A stretch of DNA of 64,000 nucleotides, taken from contig JAPNXP010000005.1 in NCBI GenBank assembly GCA_028753945.1, positions 3,596,001 through 3,660,000 on the forward strand, given 5' to 3'. Positions 54,241 to 64,000 of this stretch are shown here, one piece after another; the stretch's first letter is position 1; each line of letters opens with the position of its first letter. The notes under the pieces were generated by a model. That model did no database searches. It saw only the letters and a program-made list of their open reading frames with translations, and was not told the DNA's origin. The position numbers were made by a program, and so were the translations under genes. The stretch comes from Hexactinellida sp. DTS-2022 (taxonomy: Eukaryota > Porifera > Hexactinellida).

Positions 54241-54645
54241 CAGTGTTCGGAAAAAACCGCCCTTTTCTAGAAAAGACCTGGGGCAGGTGGAAAAAACCGC
54301 CCTTTTCTGGACTTTTCTGCCTTTTTCTATTGACTGGCCTACGCGTAATTAATATACGTATTTCGGTGTATTTAGTGGTTAATCCACTAACCTTTGTATA
54401 ACATTAGGGATCCACTCTCAAAAGTCCTAAATTTAACAATCGTTGGCACTAGAAGTGTAGAATCTCTTTATAATATCTGTCTCTTACATATAGAAGCTGA
54501 CCATAAATGGGCCTATAGTGTTGCCATATATGGTCATAAGTGTTTTTTTCCAAATTTACTGCCCTTTTCCGGGGTGGAAAAAACCGGTTTTTTCCGGTTT
54601 TTTCCAGGGGGTTTTTTCCGGGGTGGTCTTTTCTGGCAAACACTG
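54241..54645. mobile_element. hAT-type MITE with 'GGAAAAAACCG' repeats, perfect 8-bp duplication
   Basis: Ends CAGTGTTCGGAAAAAACCGC and CTTTTCTGGCAAACACTG; TGTGAGTG on both sides (54,233-54,240; 54,646-54,653). Confidence 0.9.
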
Positions 54646-54806
54646 TGTGAGTGATAACTATATTTTGGTTTCCTATGTCAGCAACACTGTAGTATCAGAA
54701 TTTACTGAATTTAATCTACAGGTCTAACTCAAAATATCATTGATTATTGATCCATACGATTACTAAATATTCCAAGCACTTAAGATATCTACATAATTAG
54801 AAGATA

Positions 54807-55435
54807 CCTCATTATAGGAAATTAACGCGCCATGATATTAACGCGAATGAAATTAATACTCCATGAAATTAAGTCGAATTGGAGCTGAACATTTTCAAAT
54901 ACATGTAATTAACGCGAATAAATTTTATAATAAAATTTCAGGATTACCGTATTGCCTTGAATAGTAGCCTGGGCGATTATTGATTTCAAGCCCCATTTAG
55001 GCCCAAGAAAATGTTAGGATTTTCGAGAATGGCGAATATTTGTGGAATATAATCATTTGAGAGAGTCAATAATTGAAGGGAGGCGATTATTTGATATCAA
55101 CGGTTATTCTAGGCGGTGTCAAAAAATAATTAGGACCTATTTTGGGGGGGCGATTATTCAAGGGAGGCTATTATTCGAGGGGGGCTACTATTCAAGGAAA
55201 TACGGTATTAATCTCCTGATTGAATACTATTATTGTGCCCAAATAGGCTTCCAATCTACTTGATAGACATGGTATATCCTCTCAAACTAGTTGCACATCT
55301 GAAAATATGTAGCTCGGAAGTTTGGCCATCCATTGTATAATTTTGCTAAATAGCAGGAAATTAAGGTCATGGAAATTTACGCTCCATGAAATTAACGCGA
55401 TTTGGAGAAATTCGCGTTAATTTCCTATAATAAGG
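54807..55435. mobile_element. TA-flanked MITE ('AATTAACGCG' ends) hosting another MITE
   Basis: Ends CCTCATTATAGGAAATTAAC and GTTAATTTCCTATAATAAGG, TA on both sides. Several 'GAAATTAACGCGA' repeats lie inside each end. The MITE at 54,957-55,205 is nested within. Confidence 0.8.
54957..55205. mobile_element. TA-flanked MITE ('CCGTATTGCCTTGAATAG' family), copy 2
   Basis: Same ends and orientation as 41,894-42,119, with a 25-bp extra segment. Nested in the 54,807-55,435 MITE. Confidence 0.9.
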
Positions 55436-55775
55436 TATGCTCTTGGTTGAAATGCGAGAATTATTCAAAGTCAAAATATTGACTTTTCAGTTTTTTGCAT
55501 TCTTTCCCTGGTAGCGCACACACACACCAATTGTTCGTGTACTTCTATGTGCCTGCAAAATGATATTCATGCTATACTCTTTGAAGAAATTCCAAATTCA
55601 GGATTTGTCTAAAAAAACATTTTGAGAAAATGAAGGTTAAAGTATCTGTATTGTGAATTGCATATATGCTACCATAGATGACTAAAGTAAAAGGATAGAC
55701 CATTAAATAACCATGGATGAGCGTGAAGGCTTTTCAATATATTTCATAATATAAATTATTGAGAATAAGCGAACA

Positions 55776-56279
55776 CCTATACTATTAAAACACAAGCCTG
55801 GGTATGTGTGTGTATATATTTGTTTGTATGTTACGAGTTGATTGAAGAAAGTGGACGGTTTCCAAATCTGATTTTTGGCATATAGGGGTAACTTTTGGCA
55901 CCCGCCAACAAGTTGAGGTTTTCACTCAAAATTTATCAGACCTCGAGAAGTTATGACGTCATTGTCACATTTCGAGAACCCTGAAAATTCACTTAATCGC
56001 GCATAATTCGCGCCCTCTAAGAGATAAAAATCTGAAAATTTAATAGAACATGTACATTAATGATGCGGACACGTTGATCACACCAGATCGCCACTATGCT
56101 AACTCATTATCACATGATGACGTAATTCATTAAAATTTCGCATTGTTAAATTTGACTATTTAGGCCTATTTACGCTTTATAATCAATATTAGGAGTATAT
56201 AAACCACACACTAACCCCGAAGCGGTTGGTGTGTGGTTGTGTTCTGCCGCGAAGCGACCTAGCAAGCGAAGCGCGCTAG
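55776..56279 (+). mobile_element. Helitron family 1, copy D, complete
   Basis: Starts CCTATACTATTAAAACACAAG (first base of the TC end changed) and ends GCGCGCTAG before T. About 93 percent identical to copy C. The subterminal hairpin 'ACCACACACTAACC' / 'GGTTGGTGTGTGGT' is intact. Non-autonomous. Confidence 0.85.
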
Positions 56280-56486
56280 TTCTAAATAATTTCCAAAGAA
56301 TAAGGTTATCATAGTGCATATATTGACATGAGTTAGTATTAACTTACTATTAAGTAATAACTAATAAGTTCTAATGGTGAGAAAATTTCTTCGCCTTGCG
56401 TGAATCGCCACGAGCAGCCAGCTGAGAATTGTAATTTTTAATTTTGTATGATATAAGACAGTTCGCCATTACACTAAACAATTGTC

Positions 56487-56655
56487 TTAAATAGTACTTA
56501 ATCGAACAGAGGAAATTCATTGTAAGATAATTGAGTAATACGTAATATGTACATAGAAGTGTATTATATAGTAGGGAAATTCTGTATTCAGTAGTGGTGA
56601 TTCCGTGTTTGATTTCGATATAATTATATCTAGGACGTAATCTAATTATACTATA
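56487..56655 (+). repeat. Gypsy 2 5' LTR
   Basis: 169 bp ending ACTATA; about 99 percent identical to the right repeat, lacking its first 11 or so bases. Confidence 0.85.
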
Positions 56656-56657
56656 AT

Positions 56658-56673
56658 TGGTAGCAGAGAGTGG
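56658..56673 (+). other. Gypsy 2 primer-binding site, initiator-Met tRNA type
   Basis: TGGTAGCAGAG, two bases after the LTR, is complementary to the 3' end of animal initiator methionine tRNA (ending CTCTGCTACCA). Confidence 0.75.
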
Positions 56674-58130
56674 TTATGGCAAGCGCACATGTGCAGGTAG
56701 AGAAATTTGAAAATGGCGACATAGAATATTTAAATTGAACACTTTGACATATGTTCGCTCGCGAATGAATGGACGTTAGAAAAGAAAGCCTTGATGGTCG
56801 CTACCTGATTAAGATGTGAAGCAGTAGAAGTGAACAAAACTTTGGATGCTGAAAGTAAGTTGAATTTCGAAACAGTGAAAGAAAAGTTATTGGGCGCTTT
56901 TAAGCCAGAAGACACTAAATTTACTTCCTTAAGTGAATTCCAGAATAGATCCCCGCATCCTGGTGAAACACCTCAGAAATACTTATATGAGCTCAAAGGA
57001 TTATTGAGAAAGGCATTTCCTGAAATGTCCCCTGAAGCAAAAGATAAACTCATATTTGAACAATACATACGAGGTTTTCCAAGAAAGATCTATGAAAACA
57101 TACTGTTATCCACAGATATCAGGACGTCGGATCAAGCAATGAAACGTGCACAAGTACTCCTACGTTTAGAAAGCGAATCTTTGGTACATACAGAAGGAAC
57201 AGTAGTTTCAGTAATGCAATCTAAACATGGCTTGGATAGCGATGAAAATATAGATCTAAGGACGCTGAACGAATCAGTTAAGTTGATAGCGAAACGTCTA
57301 GATAATTTGGACTATATTGACAATGCAAATGGAATATGTAATGTAGATGTCCGTCGTAGTACAAATTGGAGAACGAATTCAATAAGAAGAGGTTTCCAAG
57401 GCCAGGATACTTTTAGAAGAGGCCCTGAACGTGAATATTTCAACAAAGAAAGAGAGTTTAGATGTCATGTTTGTGGGGGTCAAGGGCACATTGCACGTGA
57501 ATGCGATCATAAAGCTGATAGACTCATCAGATTTTACAACTGTAGTAAATTTGGACATAAGATGAAAAATTATCCTAGGCCTCGGTTTGGGAATCCTTTA
57601 AACTAGGAGGGGTTCATCGGGAGAGTCGAGATGATACCCCTAATATTGGATATATGACTCAATCTTATCCAGAATATTCGCATATTATTTTGGAATCACG
57701 TGAACCTTCAATACAATTCGACCAAGACTTTGTTGCCCTGTGCAAGTCAGTGGAAACACCTAAACTATCTGTTGAAGTAGGAAAAGTTAGATGTCAGGCC
57801 TTACTCGATAGTGGAGCTAGTGTAAGTTTAATCTCAGAAAATATGTCTAACAAGTGTTCTAACTCAATTTCAAGAATCCAGAATGCTAGAAAGTTGCCCA
57901 CTGCCACAGGTGACGAGATAAATATGATGGCAGAAGTTTGTTTGGAATTATCTATTGGTGGACTTCAATGTTCATAGGAGTTTATTGTAGCTTCACAATT
58001 AGTGGAGGATTGCACATTGGGAATGGATTTTCTGGCAAAACACCGAGTAGATATTAATTTTGAGTTAAAAACTATTAAAGGTCCAACACTGGGAACAGTC
58101 ACGTATGATAACCCGAAATTTTATAGAGAG

Positions 58131-58317
58131 TCCAGGGTTAGCCCCCCCCTGAAATTATTTTTTGAGAAAAAAGACCCCCCTGAGATTTTTTCTGACCCCC
58201 CTCTCATGGGGGGGGGGGTTTAATTAACAAAAGCGAAATGTAAATTACCCCCCCCCCCCCTGACTTCAATTGGACTTCGTTAACCCCCCCAGAGGTGAAA
58301 GTCTAGATCCATCACTG
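58131..58317. mobile_element. hAT-type MITE (G/C-run family) inside Gypsy 2
   Basis: Left TCCAGGGTTAGCCCCCC, right CTAGATCCATCACTG; perfect ATAGAGAG on both sides (58,123-58,130; 58,318-58,325). Long C and G runs inside. Confidence 0.85.
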
Positions 58318-61300
58318 ATAGAGAGAGCAAGTTGACCTAAAATAATATCTGTCCAGTTCATTCAGAACATTGTTTTTTGAAGAAACTACAGTTAATTCAT
58401 CAGATGAAAGAAATAGTGTTGATTGGGAGTGTCACGGAGTTGTTCCTGATTACCGAAATATACTGGAATATGAGCTACCCATCGTGGAGGACGATTTCAT
58501 GGATATAATTAATGAATATAAAGACTTATTTTCATCTGTTCCCGGTGTTGCAAGGATAGAAGAGTTCCAAATTAGAACAGACAACAACACTGGTGCGGTT
58601 AGGATTCCCCCCAGAATGGTACCCCAAGCTTATCAAGAAGAAGTAACCTCACAAATAGAAGAAATGTTAAGGAGAAAGGTCATCAGAGTCTCCAGTATTC
58701 TTGGTTGTTTCCTCCCGTTATGGTAAAGAAGAAAGATGGTTTTCTCAGATCCTGCATTGACTATCGAGGATTGAATAAAGTTACATCAGAAGACGCGTAT
58801 CCACTTCCCCTTCTTGATCAATCCCAGGATAAATTGCATGAAATGAAATATTTCACAAAATTGGATCTCAATTCCGGTTATTGGCAAATTCCAATTAGGG
58901 AAAGTGACAAACAGAAAACTTCCTTCTCCCCTGGGCATGGGATGGGGTTATATGAGTTTAATGTATTGCCATTTGGGCTGACTGAAGGGCCAAGTTCTTT
59001 CCAACGAATGATGGGTGAAGTGTACGTGGTCTCGAAAAGCTTAAAGATAATTTTATTGACGACATATTGGTCTTCTCACCGGATAAAGTATCACATCTGA
59101 ATGCACTTAGGAAATTATTCGACAGGTTGCGGAAATACAATTTGACATTAAGAGGCAGGAAATGTGAGATAGGAAGGAGCAAAGTAACCTACTTAGGCCA
59201 TACCTTTTCAATTGCAGGAATGGAGCCGCAGATATCTAAGGTGGAATCTATAAATAGTTGGGCTCGTCCTAGTTGCAAAAAGCAAGTCAAGCAATTTTTA
59301 GGACTAGCGAGTTACTATAGGCGTTATATTCAGGATTTCGCAACAATAGCAGATCCATTGAATCGGTTACTCAGATCAGAAGTAGCTTTCGTTTGGGGTA
59401 GTCAGGAGGAAGCAACCTTTATGAAGTTAAAACATATACTAACTTCATCACCTGTTTTACAGTGCCCGAATTTAGCAAACAGTTCGAATTGTATACAGAT
59501 GCCAGTGGGACCGGTCTAGGAGCAGTCTTAGAGCAGGATGGGCATGTAATTGCTTACTATAGCAGAACTTTGTGAGATGCGGAAAGGAATTATAGTACTA
59601 TTGAACAAGAATGTCTGGCTATTGTTGAGTTACTCAAACGCTTCCGTCACTACCTAATCGGAAGACGGTTTGCTATAATTACTGACCATAAAACATTGGA
59701 GTGGTTACACACTCAAAAGGCTGTAGGACGATTATGGCGATGGGGTGTGATAATACAGGAGTACGATTTTGATATTATACATAGAAGAGGTAAAGAAAAT
59801 ATCAACTCCGATGCATTATCTCGTTCACACGATGAAAACAGAGAGGAAAGTTGCTCTGCAACCAAAGTAATACTAGGTCCTGACTTTGAAGAATTGATGA
59901 AACAACAGTTAAATGACAGGATAATAGGGAGAGTCATATTTGAAATGGAAGCCGTACCTAGAAAAGAACAATTTATCGGACGTCTGTGGAATAGTCAATA
60001 CTTTAATCGATTCAAACAAATTCAGTCTCAGCTCCTATTACACAATGGAGTATGTTACGAAAATAGAAAGTAGAGCCTTTTTAAACCTACATTGTGTAGT
60101 AATAGTTCCAGATACAATGATACAAAAATTCCTTGAGGTGGCACATGATGAAGCAGGACACCAAGGAGTGGAAAGAACACTAGATCGTTTGAAAAAAATG
60201 GCCTATTGGGTTGGAATGTCAACTACAGTGAATGAATACTTCAATCATGCGACAAGTGCCAAAAGGTCGAGCCATCACTTCCTACTCAAGCACCCTTGCT
60301 AAATACTCCATGTGGAAGGCCTCTACAGATGATGCAAGTTGATGTGTTAGAGGTTCCTCTCAGTTTAGAGGGAAATAGGTATTTAATAGTGGTAGAAGAT
60401 ACATTTTCAAAATGGCTAGAGGCTTATCCAATGAAAAATCAGAAATCGGAAACCATCACTAATCTATTAGTTCAAACCTTCTCTAGGTTGGGGATTCCAG
60501 AATATGTCCATTCAGATCAAGGAACAAATTTTGAATCTGCATTGTTAAAAGAGACTTGTAGAGCATTGGGGATACACAAGACACATACTTCTGCTTATCA
60601 CCCCCAAGGAAACTCATTAGTTGAAAGGAGCAACCGAACCATCTTACAAATGTTGAGATGTTATGTGGATGAGAGTTGGGAATGGGAGAAGTACTTACCT
60701 TTAGTTTTATACACTTATCGCCACTACTAAGGTTACGCCTTTTCAGCTCATGTATGGACGTGATCCTTTGGGATTTTTCCAAACGGAAGATTCTGCAACA
60801 CATGATCCAACTTCATATGAGACATTTATTCGTAGGAAAATGGCTACATTGAGAGATTTTGTTGAAGGTCACACTATCGAGGCACAAAGTCGCCAAAAGG
60901 AGTACTATGATGATAGATCCCATCTTTCTAAATTATCACTTTTCAAGACTGGTGATAATGTGCCGTTGTCTATTCCATATAGCGGAGTAGCTCGTAAGCT
61001 GAGAGATAGATGGGAAGGAGGATGGAGAGTCTTTGAAGTAAAAGTACCTCTCAGCTTAGAAATACGAAATACAGATGGGCGAAACAAGTTAGTTCATGTA
61101 AACAGACTTAGAACTTACGTTCAACGGGAAAATCAATAGATTCAAACACACAGCCTATCGAGTGTGAAATGACATCGCCGCTGTCCCACCCAACTTTAGA
61201 GAGACCTAGATGGAACAACCTTAGCGAAACTCCAAATGAGGAAATTCATAATCAGTCCGGCAGAATATCCACATTACCGGCGGAAACTTCCAGTTTCTAC

Positions 61301-61523
61301 AGATCATGTAACGATTCCAATTTCCAACCTGGGAAACATTAATTCATCGATACAAGGCGATCAGGCGAATTCATCAAACCTTTCTATTAATTTGAATGGC
61401 AATGCTCTGAATCCAGTCAACACTAGCACGCCAATAAAAAGTGCAGGACGACCACAAAGGACAATAAAGTTGCCAACTAAGTTTGGTGACTATGTGCTAA
61501 ACTGAAAACTCGAGGTCGAGTTT

Positions 61524-61540
61524 TAAGAAGGGGGAAGAAT
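61524..61540 (+). other. Gypsy 2 polypurine tract
   Basis: AAGAAGGGGGAAGAA directly before the right LTR. Confidence 0.75.
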
Positions 61541-61720
61541 TATAGTAAGAATTAAATAGTACTTAATCGAACAGAAGAAATTCATTGTAAGATAATTGAG
61601 TAATACGTAATATGTACATAGAAGTGTATTATATAGTAGGGAAATTCTGTATTCAGTAGTGGTGATTCCGTGTTTGATTTCGATATAATTATATCTAGGA
61701 CGTACTCTAATTATACTATA
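61541..61720 (+). repeat. Gypsy 2 3' LTR
   Basis: 180 bp, starting TATAGTAAGAATTAAATAG and ending ACTATA, so the ends themselves are a short inverted repeat (TATAGT/ACTATA). Confidence 0.85.
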
Positions 61721-61742
61721 TCTATAAACTTTCAGTCGACGT

Positions 61743-63036
61743 TCAGACTATAGTATTTGACAATAGCCAATAGGAAATATGATAGTTAGCTCCTGACATC
61801 TGTCTGTACAGTCCAAAATGATGTTCTAACGGATCATTCTGTAGAAAAGTAGTTAAAACATAAGAAAACCCGCAATTGGTAGTTAGATGGCGAATTATAA
61901 GAGGTAGTGCTAAGCATGAGTGCCTCAAACTAGTGAAGGTTTGGCGGGATAATGATGCTTTATTTGTTTTGGTGGTTGCTTCCCAAGCATCAGTCCAAAA
62001 TGCAATACGCTGTAAAATGAGAAGCGAGGATCATCCCTTATAAGTCGTTTTGAAAATTCTTCATTCAAACGTGTTCCCTTCTGAGGTGTACTAACATTAA
62101 ATATTTTCCACAAGTTCACCATAATAGAAATAAATTCTGCTGATTTCGTTTTTGAGTTGTCGTTACGTGAATTATCTTGAATTTTTAGACCAGCACTAGT
62201 TGACTCATTAAATATTTTGAGAGTAAGTTTTACATTTTGACGTTCAAAACTAGAAGGCCAGCATGATTTAGCTGTCAGTTGATGAGCAATTTTAGCGAAA
62301 GCATGATGCTCTTGTCTGTAAAGTATTCGTATGTCTGCAAAACAAGCCTTGCATTGAGTAAGAGGATACTTCATGGAGTAGTAGATATATCACCAAAATT
62401 AGGAAAAATAAAAGTGTGATTGATATCTTTCGTATTAAGCCAATTATTCCGAATACACTTCAAAATGTCAACAGGATCAAAAAACAAGAAAAGGCTTCTA
62501 GTAGGGTCGACAGGATGAGGAACAATAGGAGATAGTTTTTTATAGGAGAAAACAGTTTAAATATATTAACATTTTGAGGGTAGTTATCAGTACAAAGTAT
62601 CTGAACAAAGAGACCGCATTTTCGATGTCGTCAATTACAGATGTTATAGTGAGATGTAGTGTTGATGCTTTGGTAGAAGAAAGGGGGACTAGACGAACAA
62701 TTGTTGACCATTTTTTAAGAAAACTCGAAACCATATAATTGCTAATACCGTCTTTATAGGATCCTCCATGTCCAATGCAGGTGCAATAATTTTACCACCT
62801 TTATACGATATATCTGATTTGACATGGACTTCATCTATTAGCACAATAACATTCTTTTGCTGTTTAGAGAATTCTCTTGTCGCATTTTCCAGGAAAATCA
62901 AGTATTCACTTTCTAACGGTGTCCGGACAGGGAAATTACCGAATTTTTTTATTCCACCGGAATATTTTTTTTCTTCTAAATATACACTCAATGAGATAAA
63001 CATTTGTCCTCCAATTTTAATTTTGATTTTCTTCAT
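61743..63036 (-). pseudogene. second P-element-like transposase, partial
   Basis: Read from 63,036 down: 'LIDEVHVKSDISYKGGKI' and 'MEDPIKTVLAIIWF' (62,689-63,036), matching 'MDEIHVKSDVTYKGGKI' of the P element at 5.0 kb; a middle part 'HQLTAKSCWPSSFERQNVKL' (61,925-62,374), matching 'LTFKSCYPSVLERQNVKL'; and 'LQNDPLEHHFGLYRQMSGAN' (61,743-61,928). The THAP domain was not found upstream. The gene is broken by several frame changes, and its C-terminal end stops near the Gypsy 2 LTR, which probably inserted into or beside it. The two P copies are clearly diverged, so they are different subfamilies or old. Confidence 0.85.
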
Positions 63037-64000
63037 GCATAAGTGTCACAATATGACGTTGCAACACCTCCATATATGGTAAAATTACAAATTTCGCCGA
63101 TATTCTTGAAATTTTAAAATTAAGTTTACTTGTCATAATTGTGAGACTTGGTACCATTGGTCGTGTGCAGGAATAAAGTCTAAAAATAAACTCCACAATA
63201 TTATTTCTGTACTAATTGTAATAATAATTGATCTAGTTGTAGTGTGTAACAGATAAAATAGTACTTGGAGAAAGATTTCAACACGTATATAGGGTAAGAG
63301 TAGAGATTATTTAGTTTTTTCTAGAAGTAATATATTGCGGGGGGATACTAAAACACTTTGGAATCGAAATGGAATGTTAGTAAGTGACTATATTGAGATA
63401 TTAGAACTAAATAAACACGTAATTTTCAAAAGCTTCGTTCAAAGAATAATAAAAATTGAATTAAAAGCCTAGTTTTGATGAAATGGATTGAGTTATCGTG
63501 ACAAACTCAACTGCATTGTCAATAACAAAACTATATCTTTAAAAAATAGGAAGTTGAATGAGTAATTTATGATTTGGGATTGAATATAGGAACAGATTGT
63601 GTGAAATTTCCCAATAAATTGAAGAAATGTGGATTTTGAATCGAACACTGTAAAAAAATCGAGGAGAAAAAAGTAAATTCATTGTTACCGCAAGTTGGAT
63701 ATGTTTCTAAGTAACTCAACTTCTTATACAACAACTAGTTATAAGTTGGGAAGTGCTTCTACTAAAGATTATAGCCTATTAGACTATGTTACGGTCAATT
63801 AGAAGTCATTTTTAGAAATTCTATTTATATTTACTTACCTTTTGAAATTTGAATTTTTAAAAGTGCAGTTATTCTTAGAAATGCCTTCCTAGTTACTTGT
63901 TATGAATCACAAGTAGTTGTGATGAAGCAATAATAATTTACCATGATAATTTGTGTACTTCCTATCCGGACACCGTTAGCCAATTGGATCGTATAATCTC
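63037..64000. other. non-coding right edge
   Basis: AT-rich; a THAP domain or terminal repeat of the P element would be expected here but neither was recognised. Confidence 0.4.

Larger units (their letters stand above)
56487..61720 (+). mobile_element. Ty3/Gypsy LTR retrotransposon 2 (fossil)
   Basis: Terminal repeats at 56,487-56,655 (shortened at its outer end) and 61,541-61,720 differ at about 2 positions, so the insertion is young. Parts on the plus strand: primer site, gag with CCHC knuckle (56,830-57,606), protease (about 57,654-58,100), reverse transcriptase (about 58,600-59,100), RNase H (about 59,470-59,830), integrase zinc region and core (about 60,080-60,730), tail (60,750-61,505), purine tract. 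The order is Ty3/Gypsy. It is broken, with roughly half a dozen breaks, and contains a hAT MITE (58,131-58,317). A P-element remnant starts directly after the right repeat. Confidence 0.9.

Noticed and set aside
1-64000. tRNA or rRNA genes
   Set aside because: No cloverleaf or rRNA signature was recognised by eye; a covariance-model scan would be needed to exclude small ones.

Overview
This window looks like repeat-rich, AT-rich DNA from an animal genome, probably an invertebrate; the species cannot be told from the sequence. The only piece I can assign to a host gene is the first coding exon of a CCDC93-like (coiled-coil domain-containing 93) gene on the minus strand at 52,394-52,604, with a clear splice donor. 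Almost everything else recognisable is transposable-element sequence of many classes: hAT, P (THAP), PIF/Harbinger, Mutator-like (MULE), Transib/RAG1-like, KRBA2/Ginger-like integrase, pogo/Tigger and piggyBac-type MITEs, Helitrons, and two Ty3/Gypsy LTR elements.

Layout. 0-3.5 kb: hAT transposase fragments and an OTU-protease remnant. 3.7-5.7 kb: decayed P element with a THAP zinc finger (minus). 6.3-7.5 kb: hAT MITE and a complete small Helitron. 9.1-10.9 kb: decayed Harbinger pair (Myb-like gene plus, transposase minus). 12.0-15.0 kb: a 1.1-kb near-perfect palindrome and nested MITEs. 15.7-17.5 kb: remnant of a MULE carrying a RING finger. 17.5-19.4 kb: pogo-type element and a Transib-like remnant. 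20.3-27.7 kb: two head-to-head Helitrons, the second split by a 5.4-kb DNA transposon (21,977-27,424). 27.9-37.0 kb: KRBA2-like integrase, an inverted duplication, and a second decayed copy of the OTU transposon. 37.1-41.4 kb: Helitron and a foldback element with a 12-bp target duplication. 42.5-47.5 kb: Gypsy element (minus) sitting in another Helitron. 48.7-55.8 kb: MITEs, the RING-MULE, the CCDC93 exon and a second large palindrome. 55.8-64 kb: Helitron, second Gypsy element (plus), second P element (minus).

The most notable item is the 5.4-kb transposon at 21,977-27,424. Its ends are 42-bp perfect terminal inverted repeats followed by inverted arrays of a 186-bp subterminal repeat (about 2.8 units left, 4.7 right). 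It is flanked by an 8-bp target duplication and encodes, on the minus strand, one long protein: a match to the 2A 'NPGP' motif, a Cys-rich domain, a DDE-type core with a C-x2-H motif, and a C-terminal OTU cysteine protease. One in-frame stop and one frame change separate its parts, so this copy looks recently inactivated. Two older relatives (31.1-34.2 kb and about 3.25-3.38 kb) show that the DDE-OTU combination is a repeated family here. A second parallel system is the MULE at 49,428-51,411, which has arrays of a TGATCA-bearing subterminal repeat and a C-terminal RING finger. In both, a transposase is joined to a ubiquitin-pathway domain.
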